This document shows positions 36,992 to 45,624 of a DNA stretch of 64,000 nucleotides, piece by piece; within the stretch, counting starts at the first letter, position 1; every line of letters starts with the position of its first letter. The notes under the pieces were generated by a model. It did no database searches. It saw only the letters and a program-made list of their open reading frames with translations, and was not told where the DNA came from. This DNA comes from Marinicauda pacifica (GTDB lineage Bacteria > Pseudomonadota > Alphaproteobacteria > Caulobacterales > Maricaulaceae): positions 372,501 to 436,500 of the forward strand of contig NZ_SRXV01000001.1 in the NCBI RefSeq assembly GCF_004793635.1, read 5' to 3'. The position numbers and the translations under genes were made by a program.

Positions 36992-37057
36992 TGTGGATAA
37001 CTCGAAGCGGCTGGGAATGCGCGCGCTTTCTGGTGGTGTGGTAAACCCTGTGTTTAC
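36992..37057 (-). promoter_or_regulatory. DnaA box and GTAAAC palindrome upstream of receiver gene
   Basis: TGTGGATAA at 36992-37000 is a perfect DnaA 9-mer in reverse orientation. GTAAAC and GTTTAC arms with a five-base spacer lie at 37041-37057. Both are in the 109-base gap upstream of the degenerate receiver gene. Confidence 0.45.
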
Positions 37058-37072
37058 AAGGTTGGACGCGAC

Positions 37073-37396
37073 CTATCGGTTCGAAACGGCCCGGATAACA
37101 CGCCAGACAATCCAGATCGGGATGACCAGGACCGCGCCGAGGAAGAAATACTGGACGGCCCACCCCAGTGAATCGGCGATGATCACGAAGAAGCTGCGCC
37201 AGGCCTCACCGACCGCGCCGAAGAAATCGACCCAGAGCGTGGCCGGGTCGACATTGAAAACCGCGAGGACAAGGCCGGCCAGCACGCACAGGAAAAAGAT
37301 CGCGATCAGGTCGGATGGCCGGATCGAGAGCAGGCGGCTCAGGAAGGTCTTGCGCGGGGCCGCGTCTTCGGAGCGTGTGGGGCTATCGTTACTCAT
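37073..37396 (-). CDS. Small inner-membrane protein (DUF6460-like)
   Basis: A 107-residue protein with two hydrophobic helices (LIAIFFLCVLAGLVLAVF and WAVQYFFLGAVLVIPIWIVWRVI) joined by NVDPATLWVDFFGAVGEAW. The layout and the YFxLGAxxVxPIW phrase recall DUF6460, from memory rather than search. Function unknown. It lies between the receiver and MscS genes on the same strand. Confidence 0.7.
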   Translation of the reverse strand: MSNDSPTRSEDAAPRKTFLSRLLSIRPSDLIAIFFLCVLAGLVLAVFNVDPATLWVDFFGAVGEAWRSFFVIIADSLGWAVQYFFLGAVLVIPIWIVWRVIRAVSNR

Positions 37397-37462
37397 GGGC
37401 GTCTTGTCTCCGGCAAATGCGGCGGGGTGATGGCGCCCCGCCGCGTTCGCGTGACAGGCCGG

Positions 37463-38305
37463 CTATTCGGCCTTCTTCTGAATTTCCACCTGGTGAGGAT
37501 AGGGGATTTCGATCCCGTTTTCATCAAATGCGATCTTGATCGCCTTGAGCATGTGGAAATGCACCGGCCACAGATCGCCGGAATTGACCCAGGCGCGCAC
37601 CGTAATGTCCATCGAGGAGCCAGCGTGGGCGCTGACCTCGCAGAAGAGCGGGGGATCCTGGAGAACCCGGTCATCGGCCTCGAAGACCTCCCGGATCACG
37701 CGCTGCGCCTTGTCGATATCGTCGTCGTAGGAGACGGAGAAGACAAAATCGGCCCGGCGGGTGGGGTAGGCGGAATAATTGGTGATGACATCGCCCCAAG
37801 CCTGACCGTTGGGCACGATGATCTGCTTGTTGTCGACCGTGTTCAGCTCGGTGAAGAACAGGGTGATGTCCTTCACGCTGCCGGTGGCGTCCGCGATCTC
37901 GACGAAGTCGCCGATGCGGTAGGGACGAAACAGGATCACCATCACCCCAGCCGCGAAATTGGACAGCGTGCCTTGAAGGGCGAGACCGATCGCCAGGGCC
38001 AGCGCACCGAGTGCGGCAACGATCGACGTTGTCTCAACGCCGAACCGGTTGAGCACGGCGATCAATACGATCGCCAGGATGGCGTAATAGGCGGTGGACG
38101 AGAAGAAGCCAGCGAGCGTCGCATCGATGCGCTCGCTTCGAAGTGAGGCGTTGCGAATCTTGCGCTTCACCAGCCCGGCTATCACGAAGCCGACAACCAG
38201 AATGAGTGCGGCCAGAAGCACGTTGAGGGCCGCCGTTGCGCCGACCCGGACGACGTATTCGAGGATCTGGCCAGGCTGGAAGCCTTCCATATTCGTAGGT
38301 GACAT
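37463..38305 (-). CDS. mscS: Small-conductance mechanosensitive channel MscS
   Basis: A 280-residue MscS channel of minimal length. Three helices include the pore helix SIVAALGALALAIGLALQGTLSNFAAGVMVILFRPYRIGDFVE, rich in the Gly/Ala ridge that packs the heptamer, followed by the beta domain (VKDITLFFTELNTVDNKQIIVPNGQ). It opens under membrane tension to release solutes. ATG at 38305 has AGGAGAT upstream; the frame's longer version overlaps the ligase gene. It is 66 bases upstream of the small membrane protein. Confidence 0.95.
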   Translation of the reverse strand: MSPTNMEGFQPGQILEYVVRVGATAALNVLLAALILVVGFVIAGLVKRKIRNASLRSERIDATLAGFFSSTAYYAILAIVLIAVLNRFGVETTSIVAALGALALAIGLALQGTLSNFAAGVMVILFRPYRIGDFVEIADATGSVKDITLFFTELNTVDNKQIIVPNGQAWGDVITNYSAYPTRRADFVFSVSYDDDIDKAQRVIREVFEADDRVLQDPPLFCEVSAHAGSSMDITVRAWVNSGDLWPVHFHMLKAIKIAFDENGIEIPYPHQVEIQKKAE

Positions 38306-38352
38306 AGTCGTTCTATCTCCTGCTCGATCAATGGCTCGGTCGGGAGATAGCA

Positions 38353-39969
38353 TCATGAGTGCGCCGGGGCGAACCGGGCGGCCAGAAGCTCCTCAAGCGT
38401 TTCGAGACGATCGGCCTCTCCGGCCGGCTTGTCCCACCGGATGCGGTGGATGCGCGGAAAGCGCATGGCGATGCCGGATTTGTGACGCGCCGATTTCTGC
38501 AGGCCTTCGAACGCGATCTCGAGAACCAGGCCTGTCTCCGGGCCGGCCTCGACCGACCGCACCGGTCCAAACCGCTCGATCGTGTTGTCGCGCACGAACT
38601 TGTCGAGCTGCTTCAGCTCCGCATCGGTAAAGCCGAAATACGCCTTGCCGACCGGGACAAGGCCGGGGCCGTCCTCACCCTCGCGCCAGACGCCGAACGT
38701 GTAGTCGGAGTAGAAGCTGGAGCGCTTTCCGTGACCGCGCTGGGCATACATCATCACAGCATCGACCAGGAACGGGTCCCGTTTCCACTTGAACCACGGC
38801 CCCTTGGGACGGCCCGGCACGTACTCGCTGTCCAGCCGCTTGAGCATCACACCTTCCGCGACTGCGTCGGGGGGATCGGAGCGCAGCGCGTCGAGTGCGT
38901 CCCAGCTGGAGACCGGAACAAGTTCGGAAATGTCGAAGCGATCAGAGGGGATGGTCTGGACGAAGCGTTCCAGACGGGCGCGGCGCTCGCGGAGCGGAAG
39001 GCGGCGAAGATCTTCCGTCCCGTCGATCAGCAAATCATAGGCCCGGATGAAAGCGGGGTAGCGCTCCATCATCCTGGCCGAGACGGTCTTGCGGTTGAGG
39101 CGCTGCTGAAGGTCGGAAAAGGGCGCGACCCCGCCCGAACCGTCCCGGACGAGGAGCTCCCCGTCGATAGCGCCGTCAAATTCGAGGGCGGCCAGGATAT
39201 CGGGAAAGGCGTGCGAGATGTCGTCGCCGGTCCTTGTGTAGAGCCGGCGCACGCCCTCTTCGGCGACCGCCTGAATGCGGATGCCGTCCCATTTCCATTC
39301 CGCGGCGTAGTCTTCCGGGTCGTAGCTGTCGAGGACATCGAGAGTCGCCGCCGTGGCCAGCATGACCGGGCGGAAGGGAGCCTTCGCCGCGCTGACCGGC
39401 TTGTCTGCCCGACCGTCAAGCCATGCGAAGAGGGTCTCGTAAGGCGGCTCGAGCCCGTGCCAGAGTTCCTCGATCTCGGTAATGTCCCTGCCGCCATACT
39501 GGGCCAGCGCAGCCTTGGCCAGCCGGGCCGAAACACCGATGCGCAGGCCGCCGGTCACCAGCTTGAGCAGTGCCCAGCGCCCGGTGGCGTCCAGCGCGTC
39601 GAGCCAGTCCTGAACCAGCTCGGGGGCCTCGGCCCGGCTCGCGGCCGTCAGCGCCTCGACGACCTCCGTCAGCTCCGGTGTCCGGTTCGCTCCGTGGCGG
39701 GCAGGCCACAACAGGGCCGTGGTTTCAGCGAGATCGCCGACATAATCGTAGGACAGCTCGAACAGGACCGGATCGCAGCGCCGGGACACCAGTTCGCGGA
39801 TCATGGCGGGCTTGGCTCTCTTGAATTCCAGATCGCGCGTGATCGCCGCAAGGGCAAAACCCCTGTCCGGATCGGGGGTTACAGAGAAATACTCCGTCAG
39901 AAGACGAATCTTGGCGTTTCGCGCGGGGCTTAAAGACAGCCGGTCAAGAAGTCGGGCAAAGCGTTGCAT
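38353..39969 (-). CDS. ATP-dependent DNA ligase (ligase-associated cluster type)
   Basis: A 538-residue ligase. An N-terminal alpha-helical DNA-binding domain (about 1-200) precedes the adenylation domain with the lysine motif EWKWDGIRIQ, followed by IDGELLVRDG, GVMLKRLDSEY and the OB domain with WFKWKRDPF. This is the archaeal-like LigB/LigC repair type, usually encoded beside a ligase-associated Lhr-like helicase and an MPE-like exonuclease. Neither partner is adjacent here: AbgT is divergent upstream and mscS follows. It seals nicks using ATP, separate from replicative LigA. Confidence 0.93.
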   Translation of the reverse strand: MQRFARLLDRLSLSPARNAKIRLLTEYFSVTPDPDRGFALAAITRDLEFKRAKPAMIRELVSRRCDPVLFELSYDYVGDLAETTALLWPARHGANRTPELTEVVEALTAASRAEAPELVQDWLDALDATGRWALLKLVTGGLRIGVSARLAKAALAQYGGRDITEIEELWHGLEPPYETLFAWLDGRADKPVSAAKAPFRPVMLATAATLDVLDSYDPEDYAAEWKWDGIRIQAVAEEGVRRLYTRTGDDISHAFPDILAALEFDGAIDGELLVRDGSGGVAPFSDLQQRLNRKTVSARMMERYPAFIRAYDLLIDGTEDLRRLPLRERRARLERFVQTIPSDRFDISELVPVSSWDALDALRSDPPDAVAEGVMLKRLDSEYVPGRPKGPWFKWKRDPFLVDAVMMYAQRGHGKRSSFYSDYTFGVWREGEDGPGLVPVGKAYFGFTDAELKQLDKFVRDNTIERFGPVRSVEAGPETGLVLEIAFEGLQKSARHKSGIAMRFPRIHRIRWDKPAGEADRLETLEELLAARFAPAHS

Positions 39970-40106
39970 TCCTTGCGATATAGGGAGTGTTCGCGCCGGT
40001 TTCCCGCACCGCTCTGCCTGAAAGGCATTGGCGATAAGGCTTTTGGTTTCGCGCCACCCGGTTTAATCGTGGGTGAGTGATAATCATTCGCCACGGGAGG
40101 GGAACC

Positions 40107-41747
40107 ATGGCCAACGAGAACACGGCTGAGACCGTCGAGCACCAGAAGGGCATTCTGGGACTCATCGAACGGGCGGGGAACCGGCTTCCGGACCCGGTCT
40201 TCATCTTTCTCTACCTCATCATCGTCATGGCCGTGGTCTCCCAGGTTACGGCCTGGCTCGGCCTTGCGGTTGACCATCCCACGCGTGTGGCGCCGGATGG
40301 CGGACCCGCGCAAGTCGAGGCGATCAGCGTGTTCAGCGCCGCGGCGCTGCAGCACCTGCTGGTCGAGATGCCTGAAATCTTCACCGGCTTCCACCCGCTC
40401 GGCTATGTGCTGGTGGTGATGCTGGGCGCAGGCGTGGCCGAACGCGCCGGACTGTTCGGGACCGCGATGCGCGCGAGCGTGCGCAATGCGCCGGCTCTCT
40501 TGCTGACACCCGCCGTGGCCTTGATCGCGATGATCGGCAACCTGGCCGCCGACGCGGCCTATGTGGTGCTGATCCCGCTGGCCGGGGTGATCTTCGCGGC
40601 TGCGGGCCGTCACCCGATTGCCGGCATTACCGCGGCGTTCGCCGGGGTGTCGGGCGGCTTTTCCGCCAACCTCTTCCCGGGCCAGCTCGACGCATTGCTC
40701 TTCGGGATTACGGAAGAGGCCGTGATCCAGCTCGCTCCCGACTGGACGATGAATATCGCCGGGAACTGGTATTTCATCATGGCGATGACGTTCGTCTTCC
40801 TGCCCGTCATCTGGTTCGTCACCGACCGCATCATCGAGCCGCGTCTGGGCCGGTGGACGGGCGGGGCGACCCCTGGCGACGTTGACGACGCCGATGACGA
40901 TCCCAGCGCGCCGCTGACCGATCGACAGAAGGCCGGACTGCGCAACGCGCTGGTGGCGATCATCGCGGTCGTGGCGCTGTGGCTGGTGCTGACCATCGAC
41001 TTCGTGGCGCTGGTCACGGGCGGAGCCGCGTCGATGTATGGCGGGGATGTGCCTCTGCTCAACGAAGACCCCACGCTCTCCCTGACCCAGCAGCTCGTGC
41101 CCTTCTTCTCTTCGCTGGTGGCCGGATTCATGATCCTGTTCATCCTGGCGGGCTGGGCCTACGGCGCGACAGCCGGGACGATCAAGAACCACCGCGATGT
41201 CGTGGAAATGATGGCCGGCGCCATGAAGGACATGGGCTATTATCTCGTGCTGGCGTTCTTCGCAGCGTATTTCGTCGAGATGTTCAACCTGTCCCAGCTC
41301 GGCCTGATATCGGCGGTGAACGGCGCGGATGCCATTCGCGACTCCGGCCTGCCGCTGCCGCTCGTGCTGGGCCTGCTCGTGCTGTTTACCGGGGTGCTGA
41401 ACCTGTTCGTGGGGTCAGCCAGCGCCAAGTGGGCGCTGCTCGCGCCGGTGCTGGTGCCGATGCTGATGCTGCTGAGCGTCAGCCCGGAAATGGCGACGGC
41501 CGCCTATCGCGTCGGCGACGGGGCCACCAACATCATCACGCCGCTGATGGTCTACTTCCCGCTGGTCCTCGTGTTTGCGCGCCGCTGGGTGCCATCGTTC
41601 GGCCTGGGCTCGCTGACGGCATCCATGGTGCCCTATTCGATGTGGCTGCTGATCTCGGGCATCCTGATGACGATTATCTGGGTGTATCTGGGCCTGCCGC
41701 TCGGCCCCGGGGCCAGCGTCGCCTACGAGCTGCCACAGGGCATGTAG
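40107..41747 (+). CDS. AbgT family transporter
   Basis: A 546-residue membrane protein with about eleven to thirteen helices of the AbgT family (p-aminobenzoyl-glutamate transporter or sulfonamide exporter). Recognisable stretches are GNRLPDPVFIFLYLIIVMAVVS, GYVLVVMLGAGVAERAGLF, and RVGDGATNIITPLMVYFPLVLVFARRW. ATG at 40107 has GGGAGGGG nearby. It may import folate breakdown products or export drugs; the sequence alone does not settle which. A terminator hairpin follows. Confidence 0.93.
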   Translation: MANENTAETVEHQKGILGLIERAGNRLPDPVFIFLYLIIVMAVVSQVTAWLGLAVDHPTRVAPDGGPAQVEAISVFSAAALQHLLVEMPEIFTGFHPLGYVLVVMLGAGVAERAGLFGTAMRASVRNAPALLLTPAVALIAMIGNLAADAAYVVLIPLAGVIFAAAGRHPIAGITAAFAGVSGGFSANLFPGQLDALLFGITEEAVIQLAPDWTMNIAGNWYFIMAMTFVFLPVIWFVTDRIIEPRLGRWTGGATPGDVDDADDDPSAPLTDRQKAGLRNALVAIIAVVALWLVLTIDFVALVTGGAASMYGGDVPLLNEDPTLSLTQQLVPFFSSLVAGFMILFILAGWAYGATAGTIKNHRDVVEMMAGAMKDMGYYLVLAFFAAYFVEMFNLSQLGLISAVNGADAIRDSGLPLPLVLGLLVLFTGVLNLFVGSASAKWALLAPVLVPMLMLLSVSPEMATAAYRVGDGATNIITPLMVYFPLVLVFARRWVPSFGLGSLTASMVPYSMWLLISGILMTIIWVYLGLPLGPGASVAYELPQGM

Positions 41748-41778
41748 CCTCGAGGCTCGCCTTCAATCTCGAACCGGA

Positions 41779-41801
41779 ACGCCCCGCCAGTGCGGGGCGT
41801 T
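41779..41801 (+). terminator. Terminator hairpin after AbgT gene
   Basis: AACGCCCCGC pairs with GCGGGGCGTT around a CAG-containing loop of three bases. The T run after it is short, and it lies 30 bases before the DUF3008 start. Confidence 0.6.
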
Positions 41802-41831
41802 TCCGTGTCGCGCGATGAGAAGGAGATACCC

Positions 41832-42020
41832 ATGCCCGCAAAATCTGCTGCCCAACAGAAAGCTGCCGGTGCCGCACTCTCGGCCAAGCGCGGCGAGACG
41901 GAGCCCGACGAGCTCAAGGGCGCCGCAAAATCGATGTATGACAGCATGTCGGAAGACGAGCTTGAGGACATGGCCGACGCGTCCCGCAAGGGCAAGGACG
42001 AGCACAATTCGAAAGATTGA
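41832..42020 (+). CDS. DUF3008 family small protein
   Basis: A 62-residue acidic, helix-rich protein: MPAKSAAQQKAAGAALSAK at the start and LKGAAKSMYDSMSEDELEDMA in the middle, matching DUF3008. An AAGGAGA ribosome site is well placed. The family is common in alphaproteobacteria and of unknown function, with stress-linked expression often assumed. It is flanked by two hairpins, so it should make a short mRNA. Confidence 0.88.
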   Translation: MPAKSAAQQKAAGAALSAKRGETEPDELKGAAKSMYDSMSEDELEDMADASRKGKDEHNSKD

Positions 42021-42045
42021 AGACTCGGCCCAGCCATCTGTCATT

Positions 42046-42078
42046 AAAAAAGCCCGGCACGCGCGTGCCGGGCTTTTT
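42046..42078. terminator. Bidirectional intrinsic terminator
   Basis: AAAAAGCCCGGCACG and its complement form a 15-bp stem with A runs on one side and T runs on the other. It lies between the convergent DUF3008 and alanine dehydrogenase genes and can end both. Confidence 0.92.
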
Positions 42079-42101
42079 GTCTGAAGACGCAGGAAATCTG
42101 T

Positions 42102-43220
42102 CTAGATGCTGGTCAGCCAGGACGGCTTGACATAATCGAGCCCGAGATCGTCGGCGACCGGCTTGTAGGCGACCTTGCCGGCATCGACGTTCAGACCGTG
42201 GGCGAGCAGCGGATCATCGTTGAGCGCCTTGCGGGTGCCCTTGTCGGCCAGCGCGCGCATGAAGGGCAGCGTCGCGTTGGTCAGGGCCAGGGTCGAGGTG
42301 CGCGCCACGGCACCGGGCATGTTCGCCACGCAGTAGTGAACCACGCCGTCCACGATATAGGTCGGGTCGTCGTGAGTGGTGGCCCTGGAGGTCTCGAAAC
42401 AGCCGCCCTGGTCGATCGCGATATCAACCAGCACCGAGCCCTCTTTCATGGTCTTGACCATGTCGTGCGTCACCAGCTTGGGTGCGGCGGCGCCGGGCAC
42501 CAGCACCGCGCCGATCACGACATCGGCTTCCTTCACAGCGTCGTCCAGAGCCGCTTTTGTCGAGAAACGCGTGCTGATGGTACCACGGAAGAGGGAATCG
42601 AGTTCGGCCATCTTCGAGATGGAGCGATCGAATACCGTCACATCCGCGCGCATGCCGACGGCCATCTCCGCCGCGTGGCTGCCGGAAACGCCGCCGCCGA
42701 GGATCATGACCTTCGCCGGGCCCACACCCGGCACGCCGCCCAGCAGCATGCCGCGTCCGCCATTGGACTTCTGCAACGCAGCGGCCGCCACCTGGACCGA
42801 CATCCGGCCCGCGACTTCCGACATCGGACGCAGAAGCGGCAGGCGGCCTTCACGATCTTCGACCGTCTCGTAGGCGATCGCCGTGCAGCCGGACTCCATC
42901 AGACCCTGTGTCTGGCGGGGGTCTGGGGCCAGGTGCAGATAGGTGAACAAGGTGTGGTGCTCTTTCAGCCGCGGATACTCGACGGGCTGAGGCTCCTTCA
43001 CCTTGACGATGAGTTCTCCCTTTTCAAACACCTCATCGGCGTCAGGGAGAATGGTCGCGCCGACCCGCTCGTAATCGGCGTCGTAGAAGCCGACACCGTC
43101 GCCTGCGGTGGACTGGACGAAGACCTCATGGCCTGCCGAGATGAGCTCTGCAGCGCCGTTCGGCGTCAGGCCGACACGGTATTCGTGAACCTTGATTTCC
43201 TTGGGGACCCCGATGCGCAT
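42102..43220 (-). CDS. ald: Alanine dehydrogenase
   Basis: A 372-residue NAD-dependent enzyme that interconverts alanine and pyruvate plus ammonia. MRIGVPKEIKVHEYRVGLTP is the family N-terminus, with Lys/Arg substrate residues. The Rossmann site is VMILGGGVSGSHAAEMAVG. DQGGCFETSRATTHDDPTY and MPGAVARTSTLALTNATLPF complete the family signature. The ATG at 43220 follows AGGAGC. An Lrp-family regulator is divergent upstream, as is common for ald in proteobacteria. Confidence 0.96.
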   Translation of the reverse strand: MRIGVPKEIKVHEYRVGLTPNGAAELISAGHEVFVQSTAGDGVGFYDADYERVGATILPDADEVFEKGELIVKVKEPQPVEYPRLKEHHTLFTYLHLAPDPRQTQGLMESGCTAIAYETVEDREGRLPLLRPMSEVAGRMSVQVAAAALQKSNGGRGMLLGGVPGVGPAKVMILGGGVSGSHAAEMAVGMRADVTVFDRSISKMAELDSLFRGTISTRFSTKAALDDAVKEADVVIGAVLVPGAAAPKLVTHDMVKTMKEGSVLVDIAIDQGGCFETSRATTHDDPTYIVDGVVHYCVANMPGAVARTSTLALTNATLPFMRALADKGTRKALNDDPLLAHGLNVDAGKVAYKPVADDLGLDYVKPSWLTSI

Positions 43221-43433
43221 GGCACGCTCCTGTGGCTGTAACGGGCCATCTCGGGCACCGTCTGAAAAATCGGCGAGACCGTATTTCGGACAAAGAAACT
43301 TCGCAAGAGGCTTCAAAAATACGCAAAATTGCACGATTTAGTGCTAAATAATCGAAGAAAATTCTGTTTACGTCCGGCTTTTTGATCCATGTTGGCGCAG
43401 TCTTCGAAAACGGGCTTGCCGGGAGGTCGTGCC

Positions 43434-43895
43434 ATGCGCCTTGATACTGTCGATCACGCCATTCTTGGCGTTCTCCAGGAGGAAGGCCGCTTGTCGAATG
43501 CGGACCTGGCCGAGCGTGTCGGGCTGTCGGCGTCAGCCTGCCACCGCCGGGTACGTATGCTGGAATCCAGCGGCGTGATTTCGAACTACGTCGCTTTGCT
43601 CGAGCCGGAAGCGGTCGGCCGGCGGCTGATGGTCGTGGCCTTCGTGACCCTGGAGAACCAGAGGCGCGAGACCATGGAGTCGTTCGAGGCTGCAGTGGCC
43701 GACATAAAAGAGGTGATGGAGTGTTCGCTGATGGCCGGGGCGGAGGATTATATCCTGCGCATCATGGTGCGGGACGCGCGAGACTATGAGCGCGTGCATC
43801 GCGAACGCCTGTCCGGCTTGCCCGGTGTCGCACGCCTGGTGTCCAACATGGTGTTGCGCCGGGTGTTCGCGCGGACGGCGTTGCCACTGGGATAA
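43434..43895 (+). CDS. Lrp/AsnC family regulator
   Basis: A 153-residue regulator. The N-terminal winged helix is VDHAILGVLQEEGRLSNADLAERVGLSASACHRRVRMLESSGVI; the C-terminal RAM domain senses amino acids. ATG at 43434 has GGGAGG upstream. It is divergent from ald across a 213-base AT-rich gap, so it most likely controls ald in response to alanine (AldR-like). The gap holds A/T-rich half-palindromes (e.g. TTTAGTGCTAAA) that fit Lrp sites. Confidence 0.93.
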   Translation: MRLDTVDHAILGVLQEEGRLSNADLAERVGLSASACHRRVRMLESSGVISNYVALLEPEAVGRRLMVVAFVTLENQRRETMESFEAAVADIKEVMECSLMAGAEDYILRIMVRDARDYERVHRERLSGLPGVARLVSNMVLRRVFARTALPLG

Positions 43896-43996
43896 AGGCA
43901 CAGCGCCGCACGCTGCCAACACGGGTTGGTTTGGTCCGGTTAACAGGTAAAAATACCGTCGGCTTTTTCAGACAGGGATACGAGGACGCCGAACGC

Positions 43997-45013
43997 ATGA
44001 CGCCTGAGCCTTCGCTATCGGAGCTGCCCGACGGGATTTCCCAGTCGGTGCTCGGCCAGCTCCCTGTCTCTCTCGTGGTGACAGACCCACGACAAGATGA
44101 CAACCCGATCATTTACGTCAATGGCGCCTTCGAGCGGACCACCGGCTATGCACCCGAAGATGTGATCGGTGAGAATTGCCGCTTTCTGCAGGGCGAAAAC
44201 ACCGACCCTGACGACGTGCATTGCCTGCGCGACGCGATCGTACGCAAACAGGAAGCCGCGGTCGATATCGTCAACTACCGCAAGAATGGCGAGGCCTTTC
44301 TGAACCGGCTGATCATCACGCCGGTCTTCGACCGGGACGGTGAGCTGATCTATTTCATCGGCTTCCAGTACGAACACCGCGATCAGAAAACCTACATGGA
44401 TCGCGCGCGCGAACTGGATTCGCGGCTGCGCGAAATCCAGCACCGGGTGAAGAACCATTTGTCGATGATCGTCTCGTTGATCCGCATTCAGGCAAGCCGT
44501 CTTGAACCGCAGGCCGCCGCAGCGATGCTCGCCCAGCGGGTCGAGACGATCGGGCTGCTCTATGAGCAGGTCGACGCGGCGCGCAAGTCCGAGGCCCAGA
44601 CCATCGATCTGCAAGTCTATCTCGAGCAGGTCTGCAAAGCGCTCAGCGGGCTGTCCAACGAGGTCGATGTCGAACTCGATGTCACCGGCACCGATGTCGT
44701 CTATCCGGTTGAGGATGCCGCGCGGCTGGGCCAGGTCGTCTCCGAGGTGCTGACCAATGCCCTGCAGCACGCCTTTGCCGGCATCGATGGCAGGGACAAG
44801 AAGGTTTCGGTTGAACTCGTTACGTCGAAGGATCAGCTTGAACTCGTCGTCAGCGACAATGGCAAGGGGCTTGGCGAGGCCGAGTGGCCGAACGGAAGCG
44901 GCCTGGGCGGCCATATCGTGAAAGACCTGGTCGCTCGCCTTGATGGCGAAATGACGATAGACAGCGGCGACTGGGGCACGGTGATCAAGCTCCGCTTTCC
45001 CTATTCCAGCTAG
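43997..45013 (+). CDS. LOV-domain blue-light sensor histidine kinase
   Basis: A 338-residue kinase. Residues about 22-128 are a LOV domain with the photoactive motif GENCRFLQG (Cys61) and the flavin-facing FIGFQYE. The HisKA_2 phospho-acceptor [10 protein letters not shown] has His149. The ATPase domain includes [11 protein letters not shown] (N box), DNGKGLG and [13 protein letters not shown]. Blue light should form a flavin-cysteine adduct and switch kinase activity. The ATG at 43997 is chosen; the frame extends 22 residues upstream without support. It is followed 17 bases later by queF. Confidence 0.93.
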   Translation: MTPEPSLSELPDGISQSVLGQLPVSLVVTDPRQDDNPIIYVNGAFERTTGYAPEDVIGENCRFLQGENTDPDDVHCLRDAIVRKQEAAVDIVNYRKNGEAFLNRLIITPVFDRDGELIYFIGFQYEHRDQKTYMDRARELDSRLREIQHRVKNHLSMIVSLIRIQASRLEPQAAAAMLAQRVETIGLLYEQVDAARKSEAQTIDLQVYLEQVCKALSGLSNEVDVELDVTGTDVVYPVEDAARLGQVVSEVLTNALQHAFAGIDGRDKKVSVELVTSKDQLELVVSDNGKGLGEAEWPNGSGLGGHIVKDLVARLDGEMTIDSGDWGTVIKLRFPYSS

Positions 45014-45030
45014 ACAGGGCGCCTACCGCC

Positions 45031-45495
45031 ATGACCGATGACCGCTATGCCGGGCTGGATCAGCTCGGATCGAAGACCGACGCCCCGACGCGGCCCGAAG
45101 ATGCGAGGCTGGAGCGCGTGGAGAACCCGGCGTCGGAAACCGACTACCTTGTCCGCTTCGCGGCCCCTGAATTTACCTCGCTCTGCCCGGTGACTGGCCA
45201 GCCCGACTTTGCCCACCTTGTGATCGACTACGCTCCGGACCAATGGATCGTCGAATCCAAGTCGCTGAAGCTTTTCCTCCAGAGTTTCCGCAATCACGGT
45301 GCCTTCCACGAGGCGTGCACGCTGATGATCGGCCAGCGCATCGTGGACGAGTGTGCGCCCAAATGGCTGCGCATCGGAGGATACTGGTACCCGCGCGGCG
45401 GAATCCCCATCGACGTCTTTGCTCAGTGGGGCGAGGCCCCGCAGGGACTCTGGGTGCCCGATCAGGGGGTTGCGCCCTATCGGGGCCGCGGGTGA
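45031..45495 (+). CDS. queF: NADPH-dependent preQ0 reductase (type I QueF)
   Basis: A 154-residue tunnel-fold enzyme that reduces 7-cyano-7-deazaguanine to preQ1 for queuosine in t[26 protein letters not shown] holds the catalytic Cys and Asp, and [21 protein letters not shown] is the QueF motif. Length fits the short unimodular type. It starts 17 bases after the LOV kinase, perhaps a chance neighbour in one transcript. Its stop codon falls inside a palindrome. Confidence 0.95.
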   Translation: MTDDRYAGLDQLGSKTDAPTRPEDARLERVENPASETDYLVRFAAPEFTSLCPVTGQPDFAHLVIDYAPDQWIVESKSLKLFLQSFRNHGAFHEACTLMIGQRIVDECAPKWLRIGGYWYPRGGIPIDVFAQWGEAPQGLWVPDQGVAPYRGRG

Positions 45496-45536
45496 ACGAC
45501 GCGTTCACCTCGTTGTCGCAGGCGTGAACGCGTCAC
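45492..45536 (+). promoter_or_regulatory. Two GTGAACG-type palindromes upstream of the curli unit
   Basis: GTGAACG and CGTTCAC arms with a three-base spacer lie at 45492-45508. A second related site, GTGAACGCGTCAC, lies at 45524-45536, about three helical turns further. They end 90 bases before the curlin-like gene and look like a pair of operators. Confidence 0.5.
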
Positions 45537-45624
45537 TCTGACCGCATTCATGATCGGTGAGTCAGTTTGGAGATGTTCCGGCGCACAGGCGCGGGACAGG
45601 TTTCAAACGGAGGCACGATCTAAC

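Noticed and set aside
36992-37000. DnaA box as evidence of a replication origin
   Set aside because: Only one perfect box, no AT-rich unwinding region and no origin-linked genes.
38359-39933. 524-codon open frame antisense to the DNA ligase
   Set aside because: Shadow frame; all ligase motifs are on the minus strand.
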